DNA of 64,000 nt, from the NCBI GenBank assembly GCA_029378245.1, contig JARKIF010000019.1, forward strand, positions 930,001 through 994,000, read 5' to 3'. The DNA comes from Roridomyces roridus (lineage: Eukaryota > Basidiomycota > Agaricomycetes > Agaricales > Mycenaceae). Shown piece after piece: positions 10,166 to 20,877 of this stretch (position 1 is its first letter; every line of letters starts with the position of its first letter). Below the pieces are notes generated by a model. The model was given only the letters and a program-made list of their open reading frames with translations. It had not been told where the DNA came from and did not search any database. The position numbers were made by a program, and so were the translations under genes.

Positions 10166-12189
10166 TCATCGACTCCACGATGCAACACCACCCTTCAGCG
10201 CCTTTCCAAATACATCCTCAATCTTCTTCCGGAACACATCTCCCTTCTTCGTCCTCGGAATCTTCTCCGCACCATTCAAAATCAACACTGATGCCATCGA
10301 AATGCGGAGTGCCGGCGGCGAGGCTGCATTGATGGGTGCCAACACACGCGCAACCTCTTTCATCTTCGATGCGGTATCAAGGCGCTTGGCCTCGCCCGAC
10401 AGCTCAACGATAGCGCAGACGGCCGTAGAGGCACCACGGAGGAAGGTGTCGCCAATGATGCAGGCGTCGGAGATGAGTGCGGCCGACCGCAACATTTTTT
10501 CGATGGGACGGGGATCGAGAGATTCGCCGCTCGTCATCTGAGGCACAGTGAGTTGTGTTTGCATTCGAATTGAGAAACCCGACATGCCTGGATATAATCT
10601 GTGGCCCTTCCGAGCCAGAGGAACTTGGAATCTTGCACACGGTAGCGATCTCGGGTTTTGAACATGACCCAGCCCTGGGAGTCTACTGAGAACGAACCAT
10701 CGTTGTAACCAATATAGCCATGTGGAAGAAGCTTGCTCTTCACGACGAGCTCTCCCTCTGATATCGCCGTAATTAGAAGGGCACGAAACGGAAGAGGGAA
10801 GAGAACACACCAACCGCACCCTCGCAAGCGTCAAGCGACAATTTGGCACCCGCAATAAGCGCGCCTTGAGAGAATCCATGAAGCGACTCCTTCGCTCGCC
10901 CAACAAAGATCGCACCGCCCGTCTCAGTCATACCGATCCCGACCATGAGTGGCACACCGCTGCTTTCAGCCCACTCAGCAACGGCAGGGTCGAGTGAAGC
11001 CCCACCGCATTCGAGCATGGTCATACCACGGAGAGCATGAATGAGGGCGGTGCAGCCTCCCTCGTATTCGTCTTTCATCCCGCTGATAACGAACGGCAAG
11101 GCTGCAAGCGCGGTGACCTTCTTGTTGAGGACACCGTCTATGACACGCGTTGTGAGGTCCGGTCCAGGCTTGCTGCGCCTGGTAAGAGGAAGGCACGGAG
11201 GCGAAGACGTAGCAACCGGCGGTGAGGAACGTAGCAGTGCCGATGTCCTGCGGACGAAAGAATCAGGATGGAGCCGAAGGAAGGAGATGATCAACGCACC
11301 TGCATGTGGGAGAGGACGTGTGACCAAGGTGCCCAACCAAGAACTCGGGTGCCGTCGAGAGTGGCGGTAGGTTGAATCTCACGCCACCAGGCGAGCTTGG
11401 ACTGGCAATTGCTGAGGATTAACTTGGGCGTGAGGGGTACGGCCTAAATGAAATATCAATGAGATAATACCGTGAGGATGGTATTCAGATGGGTACCTTC
11501 AAGTTCTCTGCAGAAGATGCCGAAGAGGTGAAGAGATACATGCAAGGTTCATCGGCGCTGTATTTACACTTGAGCGCGGTGCTGCCGCTTCCATATTGCT
11601 TGTTCAAGGTAGGGATGGTGGAGTTCTCCGGATGGAACACTCGAACTTCGACGGGGAGCTCTGAAAGGAGGAGTTAGCCTAATCACGCTGAGGAGAATAA
11701 TTGCATACTTGAGGCCCGTGAAACGTTCGACACATCGACTGCAGACAGGTACATGCACGCCGGCTTGACGATATCGAGCATCCCGTCGAGAAGCGCGGGC
11801 GGGACGTGTGCATCAATGGGGATGAAGATGCCACCGATTTTCCACACGGCCAGCATGAGAGCAAAGACATACGGATGGTTCTCGCCGACAAATGCAACCT
11901 TGGGACGAAGACCGAGCAAGTCCTTGAGCTCGTGTGCCATGGCGTTGGACATTGCTTCGAGTTCTGCGTACGTCCAGGCGTCCGAACCGCATTCTATACC
12001 ACGGCGACCGCAGGTGGAAGGATCGTTGGCGGTGGTGATGAATATATCGAGGATGGAAGCAGGCATAGCAGACATGGGGGTCAACTGGTCGAAGTGAAGC
12101 AACTGCTCGCCTTGAAATACCTGTATGGGATAGATTGGATCGCGCCAGAGCCAACTGCGAGGTGGACTGTACGCAAATCGAATCAGCAT
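10166..12189 (-). CDS. Adenylate-forming (AMP-binding) enzyme, frameshifted
   Basis: Member of the ANL superfamily that activates a carboxylate with ATP. Six exons: 11709-12189, 11497-11660, 11300-11443, 10820-11247, 10588-10757, 10166-10537. Motifs in order: TYAELEAMSNAMAHEL; YLFTSSASSAENLK (A3-like phosphate loop); GWAPWSHVLSHM; GIGMTETGGAIF (A5); DRYRVQDSKFLWLGRATDYIQ (A7/A8); PRTKKGDVFRKK with the A10 lysine. One intron is GC-AG (10538-10587). The frame slips by one base near 11175-11215 (total exon length is 3n+1), so this is a pseudogene or a sequence error. The protein ends about 20 residues after A10. I could not find a thiolation or reductase domain downstream, so a stand-alone or truncated NRPS-like enzyme is likely. 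ATG 12189 is provisional. Confidence 0.8.
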
Positions 12190-13563
12190 CTTTTTCGAAG
12201 GCGAAGGAGAGTACGCACCACATCAGCAAAATGCCCCATTATTCGAATCGAGTTGGTCAGTCTGAGCTGAGCGATGCAGGGCGCCCGCCCGCCGGCCGCA
12301 CACGACAATCTCGTTATGCACAGCCCTTTCTCTCCTCACTGCAGACCGCACACAAAACCTGCTGCTGCACGAATCAAATGGGGTGATGGTGAGTGTTGAC
12401 CGAGGGGTGTGCGAGAGGTAAGGTAAACTTCCTCGAGCGCTAGAGTACGGAGAGGGGACGGGGCAAGGCAGCTAGCACCCAGATTGAGAGCGCCCGAGGG
12501 GGCGATATCGGTCCTCGGAGCTATGTCTGGGCGGGAAACATTAGTGTAGGTTTCGAGGCATGTATCGGAGGGGGGAGAAAGGCACGCAGACGCGGCTTGG
12601 GAGTCCCGGAGGGCGAGTCTCTTGCCGGCGATTTACGGGGCGCATGGGGGGAGGATGGATGGATGGATATTTACCATGGATGTGATGGGCAGCTTGCGGC
12701 TTGACGCAAGGAACGGTGACGCGTTGACGTGGGACCTGGAAGATGTTAAAAAACAGCTAGGAACGGCGGGCGAAGGGAGGAAGGAGTATAGGGGATGAGG
12801 GCCCTGCTCTGTTGTGGGAGTCGGGCCACGGATGGAAGGACGAGGTGCAAGACTATGTAGTAAAGACGTGTACTCACCAAGGGCGTCTTGTGAGGACGGA
12901 AACTGCACATTGTGTGCCTGGATTGTATTCAGGCATCAAGCGAGACCGACACGGACGTGAAACGTGCGATTCTGGCTCCTGTGAGTGAAAGGAGACGGGA
13001 CCTAGGCGTCAGCGACGCACCTCGTGTATGCCACATCATACATCAGCAAGCTTTGCTTCCCTCGCACAGCGTCCCCCAAAGGACCAAGAGCTCTGAGTCC
13101 CAGTCGCAATGTCGTTTGAAAGAGTCGGCGAGAGATGTCATATCGATTGAAATAAGTAGGTGGATTGTCCGCATCGGACAGGATGACGATTCGAGTGGAG
13201 GGCGCAAGACAAGCTGAATCGACTGAAAATAGTTAGACACAGGTCAAAGTAGATGATTGGAGGTTGTGTACCCAGAGGATTCCTAGTTCTGAGGAGATCG
13301 ACGCGGTGGCTATCGTGGGTGGAAGGAGAAGGAGGTTGTGGCTGTGCGGTATTCTCAGCTAGAGCGCATCACTCGTCAGAAAACAATAGTGAAGGAGGAG
13401 GGGGACGCGCACCTGAGTCGATATTCTGGGCCGTTGTCGCATTGAAAAGCTTGGACATAGCGTCGAGGGCAAGGTGTGCTGGTGAACATTGTGACCGACG
13501 CGCTATTCCGGTAGTGCGTGACGTGACTCGTCAACAAACAAACCAGCTCCGACCACAACCACC
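12190..13563. other. Intergenic, no recognisable gene
   Basis: Divergent spacer between the minus-strand adenylate-forming gene and the plus-strand gene at 13564. It presumably holds both promoters. Only short, low-complexity frames are visible. Confidence 0.4.
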
Positions 13564-14144
13564 ATGTCTGACGCGGCCACCTCACACATACACCCGCTCA
13601 CGACCGATAACCTCGCACCCGCCGACCCGCCTCCATACCCCAAACACGCTGAGGTGCGTTCCCATTTGTCCTCTTCTTCAGCAAAGCCGTTGAGCGACTT
13701 CCAGAACCTCGCCATTATCACGAATGCGACCTCTCAGGAGCTCATCTGCTCTGGCAATCCTGCTTTTGCTCATCTCATTCAGTCCAACATGCGCTCTGCC
13801 GAAGAATACACCGCCTTGGTTCGCGCCTACCTACGGTTGGCAGAGTATTGTCACTATGTGGTCAAGATGCACTCCGATATCAGGCAAGTGTGCACTGTCT
13901 CCCTCCATTTGCCGTCTCAAATCTCTTCCAGGGCCTCGCTCTCAGAGCGTCAACTCGAAAACTACCCACCGTTTTGGCCATTTGATCCTGACCGTCCCTC
14001 AGCGGAGGAGGCCGCCGGTCTTTACGAGTACAGAGCGGTTTTTCGCAGGTCGCCGGGCCTGCAGTGCTCATTGGCGGAGCTTCAATCACGCTAGGGATGC
14101 CAGGGACGGAGTGTATGGCTAATGAGGTCGAGATTTCCATGTAG
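13564..14144 (+). CDS. Hypothetical Agaricomycete protein, one frame slip
   Basis: ATG in good context (ACCATGTC). Exon 1 is 13564-13883, with NATSQELICSGNPAF and SAEEYTALVRAYLRLAEYC. The intron 13884-13931 has an excellent GC donor (AG|GCAAGT) and TTCCAG acceptor. It is 48 bp with no in-frame stop, so retention would not break the frame. Exon 2 encodes LENYPPFWPFDP and AAGLYEYRAVF. At the T5 run 14039-14043 the frame must shift by one base to continue with GPAVLIGGASITLGMPG and stop at 14144. Without the shift it ends at 14094. The alanine/glycine-rich C-terminus could be membrane-associated. No function recognised. Confidence 0.6.
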
Positions 14145-14336
14145 TCGTCATGTTTGTATCACTTGTTTCTAGACTACCATGCCGCCAAGCCGTTTTGGCG
14201 TGCTTTTGATTATGATCAATTATGATTGGCCCGGTGACTATTATAGAAGGAGTGTGACAATTATATAACAATTATACACTATGATAATCAAATAATTGTC
14301 ACAGGCCATTATAAGCGAAATCACGTTTTTCCGACA

Positions 14337-15262
14337 TCCCTAATGCGAGTGGCATGGCGTGTGAAACACTGGTAAGTAGCTTTCTCAAGTCTCTTCGCTC
14401 TCTCAAACTAAGTATCGGCTAGGGTGGAACCCATCTTATATCGTGTCATCGTCGTATCTCATCGCCCAGACACTCCCGAAATCCAGCTCTCTCAGGGACT
14501 TCCGTCTCTCCCATTGCCAAAACTTTTCAAGAAAATCGAGATGGCGGGCCCAGCCTTCCTCCCGACGCAACTCTTCATCGAACACCACATCCAGCCGCAT
14601 AAACTCGACAAAATAGTCTCCGAACAAGTCTGTCGGAGCCTCACAAATCTCTGCTTCGTCCCTTTCCGACCCGAGTCCAAATATCTACCCATCTTAAACC
14701 GCCTGGCATGTCTCACCCAACTTTCAATCGCCTCGCCGTTCGACTACAACGTAGCCGTCGACTTTTCACAGCCTCTGTTCCACAACCTCACACACCTCGA
14801 GCTATGCTCGCATTACGACGAGAACCTGGGAGCTTCGGGTCGGAAAAAGCCTTGAAGACGGGTTACTTCCTTACCTCACGCATTTGGCCCTCCATACACG
14901 CGAGGTCACCACCGCGCTGCACCCGCATATCCGAGCCTACAAAAACCGGCTCAAATACATTCTTCTGGTCATCAGCGGGTGGCTCCCGCTGGCCTACACA
15001 CATCCGGATTCCGACGAAGACCGGTTTGTGCTCATTCGGATGAAGGACTTTCGGAGGTCCTGGCTTCGCGGTGCGGCGGGGCGGGGCGATCGTTGGAGTC
15101 TGGCGGAAGAGTTTTTAGCCAAGAGGAAGGCCGGAGAGATTGAACGTGAGCCATATTGCCCATGAATCTCTCCACGTTGACATGTTAACCTGCCATCCAG
15201 GCTCGCAATACTGGGTCATGGAGTCGGAAGATCCTGGGCACTTCGATGATCAGTCGATCTAG
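14337..15262 (+). pseudogene. 3' part of the split F-box/LRR-like gene
   Basis: Continues the frame broken at 8137: LMRVAWRVKHW, a 5' splice site GTAAGT (intron about 14374-14423), then VEPILYRVIVVSHRPD, the characteristic second block of this family. LRR-like stretches follow (LTQLSIASPF, NLTHLELCSHYDENLG). A one-base frame slip near 14830-14860 separates these from LLPYLTHLALH and the C-terminal part. A final intron (GTGAGC...CATCCAG) leads to SQYWVMESEDPGHFDDQSI and a stop at 15262. Insertion plus frameshift make this a pseudogene. Confidence 0.75.
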
Positions 15263-15711
15263 AATTTCTGCACGCTCTGTTCGATTGACCGACACCTCAG
15301 TTCCGCGGAAGCAGAATAAATTTCAGGATTCAGAACTATCGACACCTGCATTCTACATTCTTGTTTTCTACGATCACCCAGTGGCACCCACCGCCTAGAT
15401 TATCACTGGTACTTTTTTATTGCACTCTTATCCACATCGCCGGCTCCGTGGTCGACGATCTGCACTTCCAGATCCTGGCCGGTGGGAAATTTTGCAAGTT
15501 GTACAAAGTCTTTGCCGCTGAGCTCTCAGAATCGAGCTCCCGTCGCTCCTCTGTCATCCTCTTCGTCTTCCACTGCTCATCGTGATCATCGATGCATTAG
15601 CACCCCGGCGGGAGAAGTCCTCATCGACGGCCTGTGTGACAAGAACTCAGCGTGAGTCTCTCGGAGTTGAACGTAATACGTATTTGAAAGTACGTTACGA
15701 TGACCAGGGCA
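15263..15711. other. No recognisable gene
   Basis: Short frames only; no recognisable feature. Confidence 0.4.
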
Positions 15712-16330
15712 ATCCAAGTGTACTCGCTGAAGTCCAGCGCATTTTGCAGTGCCAAGAACGTCTCCGAGTCCAAGCTCCGGTGGTTTCATATGGGATATCC
15801 AATCTTGTCATCGCCTTTGCCCCTCTTCCGAGACAGACATTCTTTCTTCACGCCAGCCCCGAGTAACTTTGTTGGAGATGACAGGGTCTGTTCCTGGGCT
15901 TGACTTTCGTTCCTGTACCCACACTAATTGGTGTCCGTCCCCCACGGTGGACGAATTCCATAAATACGTTCAATAGACTCGAGTCTTCCAGCAGCCTCAC
16001 CTCCATTCTACTTGGACGGACAACTCAATTGCACTCGCTGAGGTCCGGGGCATCTTGCAGTGCCGAGGACGTCTCCGAATCCAAGATCCGATGTTTTCAT
16101 ATGGGATATTCAATCTTATCATCGCCTTTACCCTTCTTCCGAGACAGACATTCTTCCTTCACGACAGCCCCGAGTAACCTTGGTGGAGATGCCAGGGTTT
16201 GTTCCTGGGCTTGACTTTTGTTCCTGTACCAACACGAATGGGTGTCCGCCCTCCACGGTAAAAGAATTGCCTAAATACATCCAATGCACTCAAGTCATCC
16301 AACAGCTTCACTTGCATTCTAACTCCACAA
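15712..16330 (+). repeat. Tandem duplication, unit about 311 bp
   Basis: Two head-to-tail copies (about 15712-16010 and 16023-16330) aligned by shared words such as ACTCGCTGA (15722 and 16033), TTTCATATGGGATAT and CCGAGACAGACATTCTT. Similarity is clearly high but diverged (my estimate is above 80%). The second copy runs to within about 15 bp of the start codon of the next gene, so the promoter region may be duplicated. Confidence 0.85.
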
Positions 16331-16342
16331 CTCAAGCTAACA

Positions 16343-17197
16343 ATGGCAAATCCATGGCCTCAAGTCGGCATCGAGACCTACAAAGTCATCTCTCTCACCG
16401 CGCTGGGTGAAGTGTCCGCCTATTACGATGATTTCGCCCGGACTTTGGGCGAGATCCCCGACGAACGTGGTCTGACCGACCAGTTTCTTCTCAAGTTAGC
16501 GCACGGACATGCTAGATTTTACGGGGTGCGCCAACTTGCAATGACATTCCCATTCAACTTCACTGATATGTCGACACTTTTAGACGAGGACGACCACTGC
16601 TGTGGAGGGCCGGGAGGGACACGACTATATCTTCCAGTGCACCATTAAGCGGCCCACTGACGGTCAAGTCGAGCGAGTCAAAATGTACATCCAAGCGAAA
16701 ACGTTCAAGCCGGATAACAATGGGATTTTGGTGGCTGATTTCACCTACCAGTAATATCTTTTTCACCTGGAAGTGTTTGAATTGGATCTGACAACCTCTG
16801 GTGACTAGGAATGCCAACGGTATGCAGATGAATTTATTGCGGAATACAGTCGCGCAGGCGAGGATCAATGTGCGTTTCTCTTATTTTTGGCCAGGCCCTC
16901 CTCGTTAATCCTCCCGCCGTCGCAGAACCCCACCATCCGCTCCTTCGCTGGGTGAGTCCAAGTTGTTCCTCAATATACCTACCATCATCGCCCTATCTAT
17001 CCTCATCTCATAGCTACCTCATCTACTGCACCGATCGTCAATTCAACCTCTTCATCCCCGTCGACGACGTAATTGCCGCGTACACCATCTTGCCAAATAA
17101 CCCAGGGCCCGTGGTGGCGAACAGAGCTCTGAGCCAGCTATTCGTCCAGGATAAGCTCAAGTACCCGATTTTTGATTTGTTGCAGGATGCGATGTGA
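16343..17197 (+). CDS. Hypothetical protein, 206 aa, five exons
   Basis: Exons 16343-16525, 16584-16750, 16809-16869, 16926-16951 and 17014-17197 join in frame with ordinary GT-AG introns. The product starts MANPWPQVGIETY. It contains DQFLLKLAHGHARFYG, GREGHDYIFQCTIKRP, a beta-rich middle (VERVKMYIQAKTF) and ends YPIFDLLQDAM. There is no signal peptide or TM segment, so it is probably a soluble globular protein. I recognise no domain. The gene looks intact, unlike its left neighbours. Confidence 0.8.
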
Positions 17198-17538
17198 ATA
17201 TCTGCGATACGAGTGGGTGGTGGAGTTCTTGGGTTGGATCTATGTACAGTGTGTATGTGGTTGAATATGTATGAAGTTTGGACTCGGAATCATCCCCCGT
17301 CAGCCGTGACGCGTTGATTCTTCCCGATTTCCCTACTTGAAGGGTCTCCCACACTGTGTGTGGTTGAATATATACACTGTGAAACTGCGAATCAGATCAG
17401 CTACGGGTCGTCGCTACTCCATGACTTTTTTGTTCGTGTGTTATTTAAATAAGGAGAAAGAAAAAAAGGAAGACCACAGGGCCGCGTGTGAAGAAAAAGT
17501 GATGAATATTCCTTGCAGTTAGACCGGGTATAGCCCAC

Positions 17539-17843
17539 CCTTGAATCGAACGAGGACTGTGCGCCTAGCCAGGGGGCGAGAGATTAGATGGCTCAAATAC
17601 CCATGATTGACTGTGTGGCTTTACACACACACATTGTCTCGCTGCCTGATCAACCTGTTTTGTCAGGACCAGGTGCATGAGTATTAGACTCCTCGAACTC
17701 TTATTGGCCTCAGCCTAGTACAAAAGCCGAGTCAGGACTCGGATCAGAGTCAAATTTAGAGTTGTAGCCTGATTTTCATAGCTTGGCCAAAAGAACATTT
17801 CCGTTGCATTTGCGCTGCATTTTCAGCCTCGAATCGAACGAGC
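17539..17843 (-). repeat. T-arm-like repeats on the minus strand (two copies)
   Basis: Two members of the 4.5-6.3 kb repeat family in opposite orientation: T-arms at 17539-17555 (loop TTCGATT, followed on the minus strand by GTGGGCTATAC) and 17827-17843 (perfect 5-bp stem). The latter is preceded on the minus strand by a CAATGAAAC word shared with other copies. Confidence 0.6.
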
Positions 17844-18343
17844 AACGTTTCATTGAGTGGCCGAAAGGGCATCAGTAAAACTACAGAAAGGTGTTTGAGG
17901 TCTTCAGACTCTCAACGAGGTCTTCGGACTTTGAGACTTGAGCTTTGAAGGACTTTGGAGGAGTTTGACCTGACGAAGGTCTTCCGAGCCTCGAGGTGCC
18001 AAGCCCAAAATGGAAAGAAATGCTTGAAGCCGATCAGGTCAGGTCAGTTAGGACGATTTATCCCAAGGGAACCAAGTAGAATTTAGAATGCAAGTTCGAC
18101 TCGGCAGTCGGACCAGCCACCCAGCCTGCGAAATGAGCGCAGCCGCCGAAGGTTCCAAGCTCCAATAATTTTTATCAGTGGAGTTTTATTCCCTCGTCCA
18201 CAACGGTCGCCTCTCGATTCTAAGTAGATTGCGCAATGCGCGTCAAGCGGGAACCCGTGACCGTGGTCTAGAACAATTGGAATTGCATCCGACGGACCGG
18301 ACAAAGCGATACAAACATCTCTCTTTCCGTTCCGTCATCGCGG
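17844..18343. other. Intergenic with reiterated GGTCTTC/GACTT words
   Basis: Short direct repeats of GAGGTCTTC and related words occur at about 17890-17990. Otherwise this is the promoter side of the eIF4E2-like gene. Confidence 0.4.
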
Positions 18344-19335
18344 ATGAGCGGCAGCACTCCCTACTTCTCCAACCACAGCCAGCCTCAGTCGCGCTTCCTT
18401 GCCATCTCCGGACTCTCCTCCACTGCCCCAGCCTCTACTGCTGTCGCTGCCCCATCATCGACGCCCGCCACCCACCCCACTCGGCCGCGCTCCACGTCAA
18501 AGCACTTTTCGACTTCCATTCCCTCGTCTGGAGACGAGGAGAAAGGCCCTGTTGACGGCGACGCTGGCACTCCCAGTGTGCGTGTCAGTCCGTTGAGGAA
18601 TACATGGGTCTTTTGGTTCCGCCAGCAACGTGCACCGGGCAACAAGATCGTCAATTACGAGGAGGGGATCAAGCGCGTTGCTGCGTTCAGCTCCGTGCGT
18701 TTCTCGTCTTACTACTAGCATGATCCCCTCTGAGTCGCTGCTGCACAGGTCGAGTCCTTCTGGTCCTTGCACACGCACCTCGTCCCTCCATCCGCGTTGA
18801 CTCCGACGACGGACTATCTCCTCTTCCACGCAGGCGTGGGGCGTCCTGTATGGGAGGACCCTCTTAACATCGGCGGCGGCAAGTGGATTTTGAGGCTCAA
18901 GAAGGGCGTCGCGGATCGTGTGTGGGAGACGCTGCTCTGTGCCGTCGTGGGCGACAAATTCCCTGGTGCGCTTGCTCGCTCATCGTCCATTTGTATCTCT
19001 TCCTGACTCGTGCCTTCGTGGTACTTAGACTCATCCCCTGACGCCTCCGACCCACCAGAAATCTGCGGCTGCACCATCTCCGTGCGTCAGAGCGAGGACA
19101 TCATATCGGTGTGGAACCGCGTCGAGGCGGATGTGCGTGTGCGAGAGCGTATTCGGGATACTCTGCGGACGGTGCTCGGACTGCCGACTGGAACGGTGAT
19201 GGAGTATAAGAGTAACAACGGTCAGTGGCGTCTCGCTCCACTTCCTCCTTCTTCAATTCTGACGTATGGTTCCGTGTAGACTCGATGCAGGACAAGAGTA
19301 GTTTTAGGACAATGCCAGTCGCGGCGGAGCGGTAG
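18344..19335 (+). CDS. eIF4E2 / 4EHP-type cap-binding protein
   Basis: Binds the mRNA 5' cap; 4EHP-class members usually act in translational repression rather than initiation. Four exons (18344-18694, 18749-18965, 19029-19220, 19280-19335) give 271 aa. After a 75-residue Ser/Pro/Thr-rich tail come LRNTWVFWFRQQRAPG, FSSVESFWSLHTHL, DYLLFHAG, RPVWEDPLN (the cap-stacking Trp-Glu), GGKWILRLKKG, WETLLCAVVG and EDIISVWNRV. The aromatic FWF plus RAPG and the EDIISVWN block match the eIF4E2 class better than eIF4E1. The C-terminus ends DKSSFRTMPVAAER. It appears intact. Confidence 0.9.
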
Positions 19336-19777
19336 GGTTGGGTGGGTGGGTGCAGGTCTCTTTCTTGGACGAATGTGGGGTGGGCGTAATCTAAACAAAG
19401 TATGTGCTCTCCGTGTCGTGTATGTACTGATTGTTGTGCTGTGTGAGGATTTGAATCTGAGGTTGTGCGTGTCCATCGCTGAAATTCCCTCTCGTCGATG
19501 CCCATGAGTTTTGACGCAAGCTGAAGAAGTAACCCGTCTCATTTCCCTTGCCCTTTTCACGATGCCGTCTCTCTCCTCATGTCGTTCTGCAAGTGCATAA
19601 CTCTGCCCTTATGGTTCGTTCCACGGATTCGCGTTTGGATTTGCCCAGGATTCAAGTATGTCATGTCCACGACTCTGTCCGATGTCGTCGCTCATTGACA
19701 ATTTGGCAGTGTTCTGTGTGGTGATCAAAGGAATTCATGACAGTGAGTCTGGTATGAACTTGGTGCGCGGGATGCCT

Positions 19778-20494
19778 CTTCGTTCGAATCGGAGGTCCGC
19801 CATGTGGGGACCATAATGAGAGTGCATTTTTCGTGGTGGTTTCATTCCAAAAGTCGAAATCCCTGATAGCACCGATCAATTGCAACCTTTCGAGTCGAAC
19901 AAAGCAGTGGCCATGTACATACCCTACATCTGCGTTCGTGGCAGTCAAGCTGGAAAGAAATCCCCGTTCGAATCGGGATTGGGTCATAGCGCTGCCATCG
20001 CTTTTTTTTTTTTGATTTTATGAGCTGAGCGCGAAGCGACGTTTCGTTCCCAGGACTTTGCGTCTGGGATCTGCGGAGGACGGGGGGAAAACAGAGACAT
20101 GTGAGTCTATCACCAGTGATCCCACCGGCCTTCGTTGACGATGTCATTCCACAGACCTAATGCAGGCGCTCGTTCGAATCGGGCCAGGGTCATTCTGGCT
20201 GCCTCGGCGGTACTTTCTTTTTCTCTGCGTGCATGGAAGACAGGGGCTGGTTCAGAACCAAGAGATGTCCAATCGAGTTGAGGATTATGTGATCTTGAGG
20301 CGAAACTCGCTCTTCCCAGCCAAGTCCACCGGTGCAGTGCCCGTTAGTCGACGGGCGATTCCTCGAGTCTTTCCTTTGAGTTTTGACCGAAAAACAACAT
20401 ATACAGGACATTATCAGTTGGGCAGTTACCTAGGATTCGGGCTTCCGTCACAGACCCGTCCTAAGTGGCAGTGCGGTGCTTGTTCGAATCGGGC
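19778..20494 (+). repeat. T-arm-like repeats, three to four copies
   Basis: Loop TTCGAAT with paired 5-bp stems at 19778-19794, 19962-19978, 20168-20184 and 20478-20494. Several show the same GGGTCAT-like tail as the 4.5-6.3 kb cluster. The copy at 19962 is followed by a T11 run, as a Pol III terminator would look. No full tRNA fold was found. Confidence 0.65.
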
Positions 20495-20689
20495 ACTGTG
20501 GGTCAACAGTGCTGAATTAGGAATCATCAACCTTTTTCAACCTTGGCTCTTTGACACCCAAAACGAAGGTGCCGGTGCTGAATCCCACTCCCTCCGTATT
20601 GAGTTGTCCGGTGACGGTGATCTGGGTGAGTCTGGAGGCGGAGGAGAAGCAGAAGTAAAATTCAGTTGTAGCGGGCGATAGATGGATCG

Positions 20690-20870
20690 TATTGTTGGAT
20701 GATGTTCGATGAGTGTGAACAAGAGAAGAATAATGCATTCAGTGGTTGAACTACGGGCTTATATACTACGGATAATATCTAGAAGATTCTACTACAGTGA
20801 AGAGAGAATTAGCAATAGCTGAGTAAATAGAATCGGGTAGAATCTCGGGGAAATAATTATAATTACAACA
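20690..20870 (-). repeat. 3' LTR of the copia element
   Basis: 181 bp, identical by eye to the 5' LTR and adjoining the polypurine tract at about 20871-20885. Confidence 0.93.
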
Positions 20871-20877
20871 CTCCCCC

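Larger units (their letters stand above)
8138..14336. mobile_element. 6.2-kb TIR-bounded insertion carrying host-like genes
   Basis: The left end TGTCGGAAAA (8138-8147) and right end TTTTCCGACA (14327-14336) are perfect 10-bp inverted repeats with imperfect extension. Both ends have AT-rich subterminal stretches with ATAATTG-type palindromes. The segment interrupts a gene whose frame is restored by removing it with one copy of a flanking TC. I see no transposase inside. The cargo is an adenylate-forming enzyme gene, a decayed gene and a small hypothetical gene. It may be one large non-autonomous element, or a smaller MITE into which about 5.9 kb was later inserted. Confidence 0.6.
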
